Positions 1-5,876 of a stretch of 6,066 nt of DNA are shown in pieces. The stretch comes from Candidatus Baldrarchaeota archaeon (GTDB taxonomy: Archaea > Asgardarchaeota > Baldrarchaeia > Baldrarchaeales > DXJG01), in NCBI GenBank assembly GCA_030587435.1, contig JAUQZC010000043.1, positions 1 to 6,066 on the forward strand. Direction: 5' to 3'. Each line of letters starts with the position of its first letter. The first letter of the stretch is position 1. The notes beneath the pieces were generated by a model. It saw nothing but the letters and a program-made list of their open reading frames with translations. It did no database searches and had not been told where the DNA came from. A program made the translations under genes and the position numbers.

Positions 1-265
1 CTTTTGAAAACAAGGTAAATATTCCAGAGAGTATGAATATTGTTCCAGAGACTACTTGTATCCAGAAGAAAGGTAAGAGCGTTGCCAACGCTTCGCCTAT
101 AAGTACGCTTAATCCATCTACGATTAGGAATGCTAGCATAGCTCCTATGAAAACTGTTTTTCGCGACCATTTGGAGCACAGCGTGATTACTGTTATCTGA
201 GTTTTGTCTCCAAGCTCTGCAATGAATACGAGGAGGAAAGATGTAATAAGTGGAAGTAGATACAT
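1..265 (-). CDS. UPF0016/GDT1-family cation exporter, N-terminal part (cut by window edge)
   Basis: This is the first 88 codons of a membrane protein that runs off the left edge. Reading from the ATG at 265 down to 263, a hydrophobic segment (about residues 2-16) leads into E-L-G-D-K-T at residues 17-22. That is the E-x-G-D-[KR]-[TS] signature of UPF0016 (PF01169; TMEM165, yeast Gdt1, bacterial MneA). Members are thought to exchange Mn2+ or Ca2+ for protons across the membrane, with the acidic motif binding the cation. Two further hydrophobic stretches follow (about 37-57 and 65-86), giving the three-helix layout of one family repeat. Prokaryotic members are either single-repeat proteins of about 90 residues or two-repeat proteins of about 200; the cut prevents telling which. 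A TATA box about 25 bases upstream, with no SD site, points to a leaderless mRNA. The gene is divergent from the membrane protein at 477 and has no evident link to the glycan genes. Confidence 0.85.
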   Translation of the reverse strand, partial: MYLLPLITSFLLVFIAELGDKTQITVITLCSKWSRKTVFIGAMLAFLIVDGLSVLIGEALATLLPFFWIQVVSGTIFILSGIFTLFSK

Positions 266-285
266 AGCTTGAAATCTACAATTTG

Positions 286-300
286 AATATAAAAAGGAAG
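286..300 (-). promoter_or_regulatory. Archaeal promoter for the UPF0016 gene (leaderless)
   Basis: Read on the minus strand this is CTTCCTTTTTATATT, with the TATA box TTTATATT at 293-286. Its centre lies about 25 bases from the ATG at 265, so the predicted transcription start falls at or next to the start codon. No SD-like purine run lies between the box and the ATG, consistent with leaderless initiation. Confidence 0.5.
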
Positions 301-424
301 CGATTACTAATTATCATCCATAACTAACCAATAGGTCTGTATAATTGCGACACAAGGCACTAAATTTTTTCAAATAGTTTGGCTGAACTTTCCAGTAGCT
401 TTAAGGCCTTGTTATAATGTTTTG

Positions 425-438
425 ACAAAAAATATAAG
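425..438 (+). promoter_or_regulatory. Archaeal BRE/TATA promoter for the small membrane protein
   Basis: The sequence ACAAAAAATATAAG combines an A-rich BRE-like half (425-430) with a TATA box (431-438). Transcription would start near 459-460, leaving a leader of about 17 bases that holds the GAGGGG ribosome binding site at 465-470. The rest of 266-476, between this divergent pair of genes, shows no open frame or clear repeat. Confidence 0.5.
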
Positions 439-476
439 GAAAGTTTCAGTAAGATTTAGTTGTTGAGGGGATTATT

Positions 477-893
477 ATGGGTGCTGGTATAGGGGCTCTT
501 GTTGGAATAATACTCTTCATAGTTTTAGGTTATATTGGAGAAATAGTTCCAGCGCTATCCCCAATAATAGTCTTCGTGATTTCCACCTTTGTTGCCGGAA
601 TGGTTACCAAAAAAGCAAAAAGCGGCGCATTAGCAGGTTTTCTAACAGTCTTTATACCTATGCTTATTCTCGGTGTTTTACTTATTCTTGCAGCCATGGG
701 AGTTTTAGGAACTTTTGAAGGAGCCTTAACGGGGATTGGAATTATTGGCACTATGGTTGCGGGTATTGCCGCGGCTCTTGCAACTGTTGTAATAGCTGTT
801 GTTGGAATAGCAATGATTATAATGGGTGTAATTGGTGGAATCATCGGTGCAATTATAGGTGCAATAGGTGGATTCATAGCAAGCAAAATGTAA
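477..893 (+). CDS. Small glycine-rich multi-pass membrane protein, function unknown
   Basis: I do not recognise this 138-residue protein as a named family. It is almost entirely hydrophobic: about residues 4-20, 25-43, 51-74, 84-115 (long enough for more than one pass) and 116-135 could be membrane segments. The only clearly charged loop is K-K-A-K-S at 45-49, and E22 and E81 are the only acidic residues. The C-terminal part is a run of glycines spaced by three or four residues (G110, G117, G120, G121, G124, G128, G131, G132), a glycine-zipper pattern suited to tight helix packing. It resembles the small archaeal membrane proteins filed under families such as DUF5518, but composition alone could explain that. 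The ATG at 477 is well placed six bases after GAGGGG. The gene has its own promoter and a 321-base gap follows, so it is probably monocistronic. A long frame on the opposite strand is a composition shadow. Confidence 0.75.
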   Translation: MGAGIGALVGIILFIVLGYIGEIVPALSPIIVFVISTFVAGMVTKKAKSGALAGFLTVFIPMLILGVLLILAAMGVLGTFEGALTGIGIIGTMVAGIAAALATVVIAVVGIAMIIMGVIGGIIGAIIGAIGGFIASKM

Positions 894-1094
894 CATCACT
901 GCTGATATGCTACTCTTAGACGTATTACGGTTGATAAGCACTGCTAATTAACAATTATTAGATGATAGTGGGATTAAATACTTGAAAAAGCAAAGTTTTA
1001 ACTCATAATTTAAAATCTTCTAATGTTTTATTGGTTCTTAACTTTCACAGTCAACTTCGACTTGTTTTCTCATTTTTTACGTTGTGTAGGGGCG
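894..1094. other. Intergenic stretch without a recognised gene
   Basis: No convincing coding frame, RNA gene or repeat is visible on either strand. T-rich runs near 1064-1079 (including TTTTCTCATTTTTTAC) could end transcription from the membrane protein gene, but they sit about 170 bases past its stop. A plus-strand frame from a TTG at 1031 to 1309 crosses the promoter and the start of the glycosyltransferase and is not believable. The GATGATA at about 961 is not a proper C box and has no D box at suitable spacing. Confidence 0.5.
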
Positions 1095-1095
1095 T

Positions 1096-1109
1096 CGAAA
1101 AATATAAAT
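1096..1109 (+). promoter_or_regulatory. Probable BRE/TATA promoter for glycosyltransferase copy 1
   Basis: CGAAAAATATAAAT has a BRE-like CGAAAA (1096-1101) running into a TATA box (1101-1109). The expected start is near 1130, giving an unusually long leader of about 85 bases before the ATG at 1215. No better box lies closer to the gene. Confidence 0.45.
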
Positions 1110-1197
1110 GTGGTTTGAATATTGATGGGTTGGAGTTATGTTCCTTTTGCCCGCTGTTCTCAACAGTAAGGCATGCTTTTAGTTCTGTAAAATTCTT

Positions 1198-1205
1198 GGG
1201 AGGTG
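1198..1205 (+). promoter_or_regulatory. Ribosome binding site that selects ATG 1215
   Basis: GGGAGGTG is a near-perfect match to the archaeal anti-SD. It lies nine bases before the ATG at 1215 and overlaps the in-frame GTG at 1203, so that GTG cannot be its start. An in-frame stop at 1188-1190 rules out any start further upstream. Confidence 0.8.
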
Positions 1206-1214
1206 GGATCAGAG

Positions 1215-2372
1215 ATGAGAATAGGTATAATGACTACTTGGAATGCATGTTGCGGTATATTCGCCCACGCGCAGCTGGTTTGCAGAGAATGGATGAAAAT
1301 GGGACATGAAGTTGTAGTTTTTGCGCCTAAAAGTGAAAGAGATAAGAAAAGTGTTCCTTTAGATGTTGAAGATGAGCCCTTTGTTTATAGAAATTGGGAA
1401 ATGTATCGTTATGGTGATAGAATCCCTGATGATAACGAGTTAGACCTTTATTTTGATCCTGAGCCTATTCTTAAAGAAGATTTTGACGTTTTTGTTGTTG
1501 AGAAGCCTAGTTCAACCCCTCTTGGAAAGCTTTGTAAAATTTTTCCAGAAATAAGGTCTAAAGCTTCAACAATAGCGGTTGTACATGAAGGACGGCAGAT
1601 TGCGAACAGAAACTTTTACAAGGTAAATTTTGACGTTTACACCTTATTTGATGAAAGATATGCAAAACTATTTGATAGACTGCTTCCATTTGACAGGACT
1701 TTTATTGTTCCATTTCCATGTCATCCGGTTGTCGAAGGCGATATGATGAAAGCTAGAGAGAAACTTGGGTTGCCAGTGGACGAGGATCTTAAAATAGTGT
1801 TAACGTACGGTATAAGGTTTAAATATCTGTACGAAATATTACCTGTGCTTAAGGAGCTTTCAAAGAAATACAAGTTGATGTTTTTAATGTTAAGTAAACA
1901 TACGGAAAGTGCTGATATTGGGGCAAAAATTGCTAAACAATACAGCTTTACAGATTTTAGATATGAGGCACCATCTATCGAAAGGCTCTACACATATTTG
2001 CATGCTTCAAATGCTGTGCTTCTCTATAGAGAACCAGTTAACGGATATATACCGGTGTCGAGTACCGTATGTCTATGTTTAGGTGCTCTAAGACCAATTC
2101 TATGTCCAAATATCAATTTCTTTGAAACATTTGAAGACGAGGTTATAAAATATTCCAGCTTCAGAGAACTTAAAGAAAGACTTATAGACGTATTTGAAAA
2201 CAGAGGCATAAATAGAGTGTTAAAGGCAGCAAGGAAATATGTGAATGAAAATTCAGCGGAAAAAGTAGCACGAAGGCTTCTAGAACTTGCAGAAAGTTCA
2301 AGACAAATTATGGAGCTAATCACTCCAAAAGTTAAGATCCCAAGCTTCTTCAAAGCCTATTCTACAGTGTAA
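1215..2372 (+). CDS. GT-B fold glycosyltransferase (GT4-like), copy 1
   Basis: A 385-residue soluble protein with no signal peptide or membrane segment, likely a cytosolic sugar transferase using a nucleotide sugar. The N-terminal Rossmann-like half starts M-R-I-G-I-M-T-T-W-N, then G-I-F-A-H-A (14-19) and K-M-G-H-E-V-V-V-F (28-36), a typical GT4 opening. A V-V-H-E element at 122-125 matches the position of the GT4 acceptor-side histidine. V-P-F-P-C-H-P at 165-171 precedes the linker, and the second half begins near 192. The C-terminal half has H-A-S-N-A-V-L-L (263-270), S-S at 282-283 and L-R-P-I-L-C-P (292-298), then a helical tail. The E-x7-E signature of retaining GT4 enzymes is missing: E273 is present but no Glu follows eight residues on. 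The tail after about residue 360 is absent from the paralogue at 3589. Fold and paralogy are clear; donor and acceptor are unknown, and mannose transfer is inferred only from the GH130 neighbours. It faces the GH130 gene at 2393, 20 bases away. The GTG at 1203 would add four residues but is disfavoured by the SD site. Confidence 0.8.
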   Translation: MRIGIMTTWNACCGIFAHAQLVCREWMKMGHEVVVFAPKSERDKKSVPLDVEDEPFVYRNWEMYRYGDRIPDDNELDLYFDPEPILKEDFDVFVVEKPSSTPLGKLCKIFPEIRSKASTIAVVHEGRQIANRNFYKVNFDVYTLFDERYAKLFDRLLPFDRTFIVPFPCHPVVEGDMMKAREKLGLPVDEDLKIVLTYGIRFKYLYEILPVLKELSKKYKLMFLMLSKHTESADIGAKIAKQYSFTDFRYEAPSIERLYTYLHASNAVLLYREPVNGYIPVSSTVCLCLGALRPILCPNINFFETFEDEVIKYSSFRELKERLIDVFENRGINRVLKAARKYVNENSAEKVARRLLELAESSRQIMELITPKVKIPSFFKAYSTV

Positions 2373-2378
2373 TGCATT

Positions 2379-2401
2379 AAACCTTTTATAAATTAAGGTT
2401 T
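2379..2401. terminator. Inverted repeat between convergent genes, possible two-way terminator
   Basis: AAACCTT (2379-2385) and AAGGTTT (2395-2401) form a perfect 7-base inverted repeat around a 9-base AT loop. It fills the 20-base gap between the two facing genes and overlaps the TAA of the minus-strand GH130 gene (2395-2393). T runs border the right arm on the plus strand, and TTAAT follows the arm on the minus strand. The stem is weak in GC, and archaeal termination relies more on T tracts than on hairpins, so the role is uncertain. Confidence 0.35.
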
Positions 2402-3463
2402 TATCCATTTGAGTTTTTCAAGCGCTTCGTCTAGTTTGGCTATGAATATGCCTATGCAGCAGTCTCCGATTCCTCCGACCCATATTAGGAATTCTTTATG
2501 TTTTATTAGCCCATTCCCGAACAGGGTGAATGGTCTGTCACCGTACTCTTCATATATCCCTACGGGGGATAACGTGTAGTTGCTGATTGCGAGTAGCTCT
2601 CCATCCTCGTTTACAATTGCTAGTCCGTTTCTATATGTGAAGTCAAATTTTGAAACCCCATGCCATCCCACTAAATACTCGTTGCTGGACAGTTTAACTG
2701 CGTTGGTTGACCATCCTATGTGTGATTCCCAGTCTTCGGGTGCAAACACTGGTTCTAAGTCTTCTTCAAGCATATATAGTTCTTCGATGTTCGCCGCGGT
2801 TCTCCAGCAAACTTTAATTCCTCTTATTACAGGTCTAGTTACCATGGTGGCTTCCTTTCCGTGAACCTCTAAGAACGCAGTATCTCTATTTGACGGAACA
2901 TGCTTCTCATCTCCTTTTTTAACGTAGAAGAAACCTCTTTTCAAAATATTCCATTTTTCATCCATTATAGCTAGACCTAATGCATCGTTTTTAATGATTT
3001 TCCCGCTTGCTATGCGATAGTAGCCTCTTCCACAATACAGTATATATGTTTTCCCGTTTTGTTCAAATATTCTTGGATCTTCGCATCCAAGTTGCTCCCA
3101 AGGTTCTTTTGGCCACAGTATTATTTTAGTGTCTAACGGTCTCTTTATGTTCCCGTTTAACAAGTCTTCTATGTTAATAGAGCATACACCTGCACTGGAT
3201 ACATACGCGTAGAATTCAAAGACTAGCCGAGGAAATATTAACAGTTCGTCTCCTCGTTTTAGTGCTCCGGGGTTAAATGCAGACCAAGGTCTAGTTCTAA
3301 TGTAATTTGTTATTTTAAAGTCTTCAGGGCCCAAGTAGTATCTTCCAATGTTAAATACATCTTCTATTTCTGGTTTTCTATACCCTTTAAGCGTGTTTAG
3401 TGCAACTTCCACTTTTTGCCATAATGCCTCCTCTATTGCTCTAGATTCAGGTCTTTCGCTCAT
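2393..3463 (-). CDS. GH130-family (COG2152) beta-mannoside phosphorylase-like protein, copy A
   Basis: This 356-residue protein has the five-bladed propeller motif series of GH130 (PF04041). The N-terminal blade holds W-S-A-F-N-P-G-A (60-67) and F-P-R-L (77-80), the place of the family's conserved Arg. The key motif G-C-E-D-P-R is at 126-131; D129 matches the catalytic acid Asp of characterised mannoside phosphorylases. It is followed by Y-I-L-Y-C-G-R (140-146). N-R-D (192-194) and T-R-P (209-211) fit the K-D...R-P element, I-G-W-S (249-252) the G-W element, and W-H-G-V (267-270) the H-G-V element. The C-terminal Y-G-D-R-P-F (307-312) is present, but the usual Y-G-A-A-D is replaced by V-G-G-I-G-D (329-334). 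About 45 extra residues precede the first family motif. Known members phosphorolyse, or in some subfamilies hydrolyse, beta-1,2 or beta-1,4 mannosides. No signal peptide, so it is cytosolic. The ATG at 3463 is preceded by GAGGT (3479-3475), 11 bases away, and AGGG (3474-3471), 7 away. Family assignment is firm; substrate and activity are not. Confidence 0.85.
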   Translation of the reverse strand: MSERPESRAIEEALWQKVEVALNTLKGYRKPEIEDVFNIGRYYLGPEDFKITNYIRTRPWSAFNPGALKRGDELLIFPRLVFEFYAYVSSAGVCSINIEDLLNGNIKRPLDTKIILWPKEPWEQLGCEDPRIFEQNGKTYILYCGRGYYRIASGKIIKNDALGLAIMDEKWNILKRGFFYVKKGDEKHVPSNRDTAFLEVHGKEATMVTRPVIRGIKVCWRTAANIEELYMLEEDLEPVFAPEDWESHIGWSTNAVKLSSNEYLVGWHGVSKFDFTYRNGLAIVNEDGELLAISNYTLSPVGIYEEYGDRPFTLFGNGLIKHKEFLIWVGGIGDCCIGIFIAKLDEALEKLKWIKP

Positions 3464-3494
3464 TTTACTTCCCTACCTCAGCTTTATTGATGCT

Positions 3495-3528
3495 TAAACT
3501 TAAATACCATCAACATTATATAAAAGAT
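3495..3528. promoter_or_regulatory. Overlapping divergent promoters for GH130 copy A and glycosyltransferase copy 2
   Basis: The 125-base gap between two divergent genes holds two strong archaeal boxes. On the minus strand CTTTTATATAAT (about 3526-3515) would start transcription near 3495, giving GH130 copy A a leader of about 32 bases with its SD site. On the plus strand TAAACTTAAATA (3495-3506) is an A-rich BRE plus box for glycosyltransferase copy 2, giving a leader of about 60 bases. The near-palindromic TTATATAA at 3516-3523 could also serve the plus strand. The predicted minus-strand start lies in the plus-strand promoter, so the two may compete. Confidence 0.5.
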
Positions 3529-3588
3529 GTCTTTCAACCGTTTGAAAAATTGCAGAGATCTTGGTTGAAATTTGAGGAGTGAATGTGA

Positions 3589-4647
3589 ATGTCTATTGAA
3601 CGTATAGGTATTATGACTGCTTGGAATGTTGATTCTGGTGTGTTTATACATGCCGAGCCTATAGTTAAGGCCTGGATTAAAATGGGATATGAAGTTAAAG
3701 TTTTTACTTTCATTAGGGAGGATTTTCATGGTAGAGTTATTTTCGGAGTAGATGAACCGTTTGTAACCAGATGTTTTGGAACATCGGGCAAAACTAATTT
3801 TCTGGATCCTAGACCTCTTTTAACGGAGAGATATGATGTGCTGGTTGTTGAAGATCTTAAGATGCTTCCAATGGAAAATTTGGCAAAAATATTTCATATG
3901 ATAAAGAGAAGGAGCAAAGCTGTTGTGCATGTTCTTCACGAGAATACAATATTAGGGGATAAACCTCCTCAACCACCCATATTTTATGCATTTGACTGGG
4001 ATGCTGTTGTATATATTGAGAAAAAACAGGAATGGTTTGCAAAAGCTTTGTATGGAGATAAGGCATATTACATACCTTTTCCATGTTTCCCGATGAGAAA
4101 CGGTAGTAAAGAGGAAGCTAGAAGAAAGCTGAACCTCCCTTTAGATAAAAAAGTTGTTCTGGTATATGCTCGTGGAGGTTATTCACCGTATTTGCCGAAA
4201 CTTCCCAGCGAGGGTTTGGAAAACGTCCATTTCCTAGTTTTAACTGGCAAAGAAGAGAAGTGGAAATATCCGCAAACAGAAATTAGGGTTACAAAGCCTT
4301 TATCTAACGCTGAATTGGACGAATATGTTTTTGCTTCCGACGCTTTAATACTTCATAAGGTTCGTACTCCTCCATATCCTATTGCTGTTACTTCATCTGC
4401 CTTATATCAGCTTATAGGTACTCTTAAACCAATATTGGTGCCAAAAATATCTGAATTTTTTGAACATTTTAACGGTGAAGTGTTGAAGTATAGTGATAGG
4501 GAAGAATTGAAGGAGATGTTGCTGGATGCTTTAAGCATGGGTGAAAAAACAAAGAAAGCCATTGAAAAAGCTAGAATGTTCGTTGAGGAAAGATCTCCTG
4601 AGAAAATTGCTCAAAGATATATAGAACTATTTGAAAAACTAATCTAA
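3589..4647 (+). CDS. GT-B fold glycosyltransferase (GT4-like), copy 2
   Basis: A 352-residue cytosolic paralogue of the glycosyltransferase at 1215. Shared landmarks, in order: R-I-G-I-M-T-A-W-N (5-13), G-V-F-I-H-A (17-22), K-M-G-Y-E-V-K-V-F (31-39), V-D-E-P-F-V (54-59), Y-D-V-L-V-V-E (82-88), L-H-E (116-118), I-P-F-P-C-F-P (162-168), A-R-R-K-L-N-L-P (177-184), F-A-S-D-A-L-I-L (248-255), V-T-S-S (267-270), L-K-P-I-L-V-P (279-285) and E-V-L-K-Y-S (297-302). Copy 2 is shorter in the region following D-E-P-F-V, between the two domains and at the C-terminus. It too lacks E-x7-E, and neither Glu is present; the S-S pair stands there instead. The start at 3589 follows GAGGAG (3574-3579) by nine bases; an ATG at 3583 is followed at once by TGA. 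It is divergent from GH130 copy A and faces GH130 copy B across 106 bases. Identity as a glycosyltransferase rests on fold-level motifs; donor and acceptor cannot be read. Confidence 0.8.
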   Translation: MSIERIGIMTAWNVDSGVFIHAEPIVKAWIKMGYEVKVFTFIREDFHGRVIFGVDEPFVTRCFGTSGKTNFLDPRPLLTERYDVLVVEDLKMLPMENLAKIFHMIKRRSKAVVHVLHENTILGDKPPQPPIFYAFDWDAVVYIEKKQEWFAKALYGDKAYYIPFPCFPMRNGSKEEARRKLNLPLDKKVVLVYARGGYSPYLPKLPSEGLENVHFLVLTGKEEKWKYPQTEIRVTKPLSNAELDEYVFASDALILHKVRTPPYPIAVTSSALYQLIGTLKPILVPKISEFFEHFNGEVLKYSDREELKEMLLDALSMGEKTKKAIEKARMFVEERSPEKIAQRYIELFEKLI

Positions 4648-4753
4648 ACTACCTATTGAGAAAATTGCTGACAATATAGGACGGACATAGCTTAATAATT
4701 GTACTATAGATTTGTCAGGGGAACATTTTATGGTTTTACGGTATTGTTAAGTG

Positions 4754-5824
4754 CTATTCTATTCTGTTTTTATCTAGAGTTGCCATTAACTGTGATAAGT
4801 TAATTGATCCGAAGCCTATAAAGGCGTCTGCCGCACCGTAAGAGATGATGATATTATCGTCGATGATTTGGGCGCCGCATGGAAATACAACCATGGGTCT
4901 ATCTCCATAGAGTTCGTATATTGTTTTGGGTTCCATTATGTAATGCGGGGTTACTGCAATATGTTTTAGCTTCTTTTCCTCTCTAAGTAGCATAGCAAAT
5001 ATTCTATATGCCTTTAAATAGTTGTCAACTCCGTGAAGAAGGATTATGTATTCGTCGTTTCCAACTTTAATTGGAGGAGGCCCCCATCCGATCTTATCTT
5101 CGAAATTTGCAGCCTCGTATACAACTGTGTTTTCTTTTAATTTGAATTCTCTTAGTTTTTCGCTTTGAAGCACATCTTTGGACGCAGCGCCTATGACGAG
5201 AGGGAAATATTTTGAGTAGAATTGTGGTCTATGGAGAACATGTAAATTGTTTTTCCCGTTGAGAAATGTTACATTTTTGGACATTTCAAACCCATTTCTA
5301 TGTTCTTCCGGGAAAATTAGGACTGCAATCTTTCTCCAGTTTTTGACTCCATCATTTGACTTTGCAACTAGTGACGATATTCGTTTACTTTTTTCTAAGG
5401 ATGCAGATTTCTCAAAGTACCATTTCGTTCTTCCAGTGTAAGTCATAAATACCTTGTCTCCAATTATTTGGACTCTTGGATCTTCTGATCCCCAAAAATC
5501 GTATTCGGTATCTGTTCCAACTATTATTTCACCTGGATAAGTCCTAGCACTGATGTTACCTGAAATTATATCCGCTATGCTTGCATCAATTCTAGCAATA
5601 ACACTAATATATCTGTAGTAGCCGAAAATAAGTCTAACATAAATGTAAAGATTATCTTTTTTAACCAAAATTGAAGCATTAAATGCCTTTACTGGATTTT
5701 TTTCCGGGTAGTTTTCTAGAGAAATTCTGTCCGCCGATAAAACTCCGAGTCTCTTAACAATATTGACTGTTTTAAACTTCCTAATTTCATTAATTTCCTT
5801 TATTACGTCAATTAACTTTTCCAT
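4754..5824 (-). CDS. GH130-family (COG2152) beta-mannoside phosphorylase-like protein, copy B
   Basis: This 356-residue cytosolic paralogue of the protein at 2393 is closer to classical GH130 (PF04041). V-K-A-F-N-A (45-50) and Y-V-R-L (62-65) form the first blade with the conserved Arg. W-G-S-E-D-P-R is at 111-117, with D115 the expected catalytic acid, then M-T-Y-T-G-R (127-132). S-K-N-V (182-185) lies where the family usually has Lys-Asp, so the Asp is Asn here (N184). H-R-P (198-200) is a likely phosphate-side element. G-W-G-P-P (246-250), L-L-H-G-V-D (262-267), Y-G-D-R-P (306-310), V-V-F-P-C-G (312-317) and S-Y-G-A-A-D (328-333) complete the series. Members phosphorolyse beta-mannosides to mannose 1-phosphate, and the reaction can run in reverse. 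I chose the ATG at 5824 over the adjacent TTG at 5827 because the SD site gives it 7 bases of spacing rather than 4. The gene is convergent with glycosyltransferase copy 2 and has its own promoter. Family is firm; substrate is inference. Confidence 0.88.
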   Translation of the reverse strand: MEKLIDVIKEINEIRKFKTVNIVKRLGVLSADRISLENYPEKNPVKAFNASILVKKDNLYIYVRLIFGYYRYISVIARIDASIADIISGNISARTYPGEIIVGTDTEYDFWGSEDPRVQIIGDKVFMTYTGRTKWYFEKSASLEKSKRISSLVAKSNDGVKNWRKIAVLIFPEEHRNGFEMSKNVTFLNGKNNLHVLHRPQFYSKYFPLVIGAASKDVLQSEKLREFKLKENTVVYEAANFEDKIGWGPPPIKVGNDEYIILLHGVDNYLKAYRIFAMLLREEKKLKHIAVTPHYIMEPKTIYELYGDRPMVVFPCGAQIIDDNIIISYGAADAFIGFGSINLSQLMATLDKNRIE

Positions 5825-5831
5825 CAAGTTT

Positions 5832-5838
5832 TCACCTT
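5832..5838 (-). promoter_or_regulatory. Ribosome binding site that selects ATG 5824
   Basis: AAGGTGA on the minus strand lies seven bases before the ATG at 5824 and only four before the TTG at 5827, favouring the ATG and a protein one residue shorter than the longest reading. Confidence 0.6.
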
Positions 5839-5862
5839 ATTTTACATAAAAACCGGATCCTG

Positions 5863-5876
5863 CTTTTTAAATTTTC
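5863..5876 (-). promoter_or_regulatory. Archaeal BRE/TATA promoter for GH130 copy B
   Basis: On the minus strand GAAAATTTAAAAAG gives an A-rich BRE half and a TTTAAAAA box (5871-5864). The expected start is near 5842, leaving a leader of about 18 bases that includes the SD site at 5838-5832. Confidence 0.5.

Noticed and set aside
841..875. Short near-repeat of GGTGCAAT-type units in the membrane protein gene
   Set aside because: It follows from the repeated Gly-Ala-Ile coding pattern and is not a separate DNA repeat.
530..886. Long open frame on the minus strand opposite the membrane protein
   Set aside because: It is the mirror of a GC-poor, glycine- and isoleucine-rich gene, reads as a low-complexity run of Ile, Pro and Thr, and has no promoter or SD site; the plus-strand gene has both.
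955..975. GATGATA suggestive of a C/D box RNA
   Set aside because: It does not match the C box consensus, and no D box follows at a suitable distance.
1031..1309. Plus-strand frame of 92 codons starting with TTG before glycosyltransferase copy 1
   Set aside because: It spans the probable promoter, leader and SD site and about 95 bases of the real gene in another frame, with no SD site of its own.
4652..4680. Imperfect inverted repeat CCTAT/ATAGG after glycosyltransferase copy 2
   Set aside because: Only five paired bases around a 19-base loop and no T tract follows, so it does not support a terminator call.
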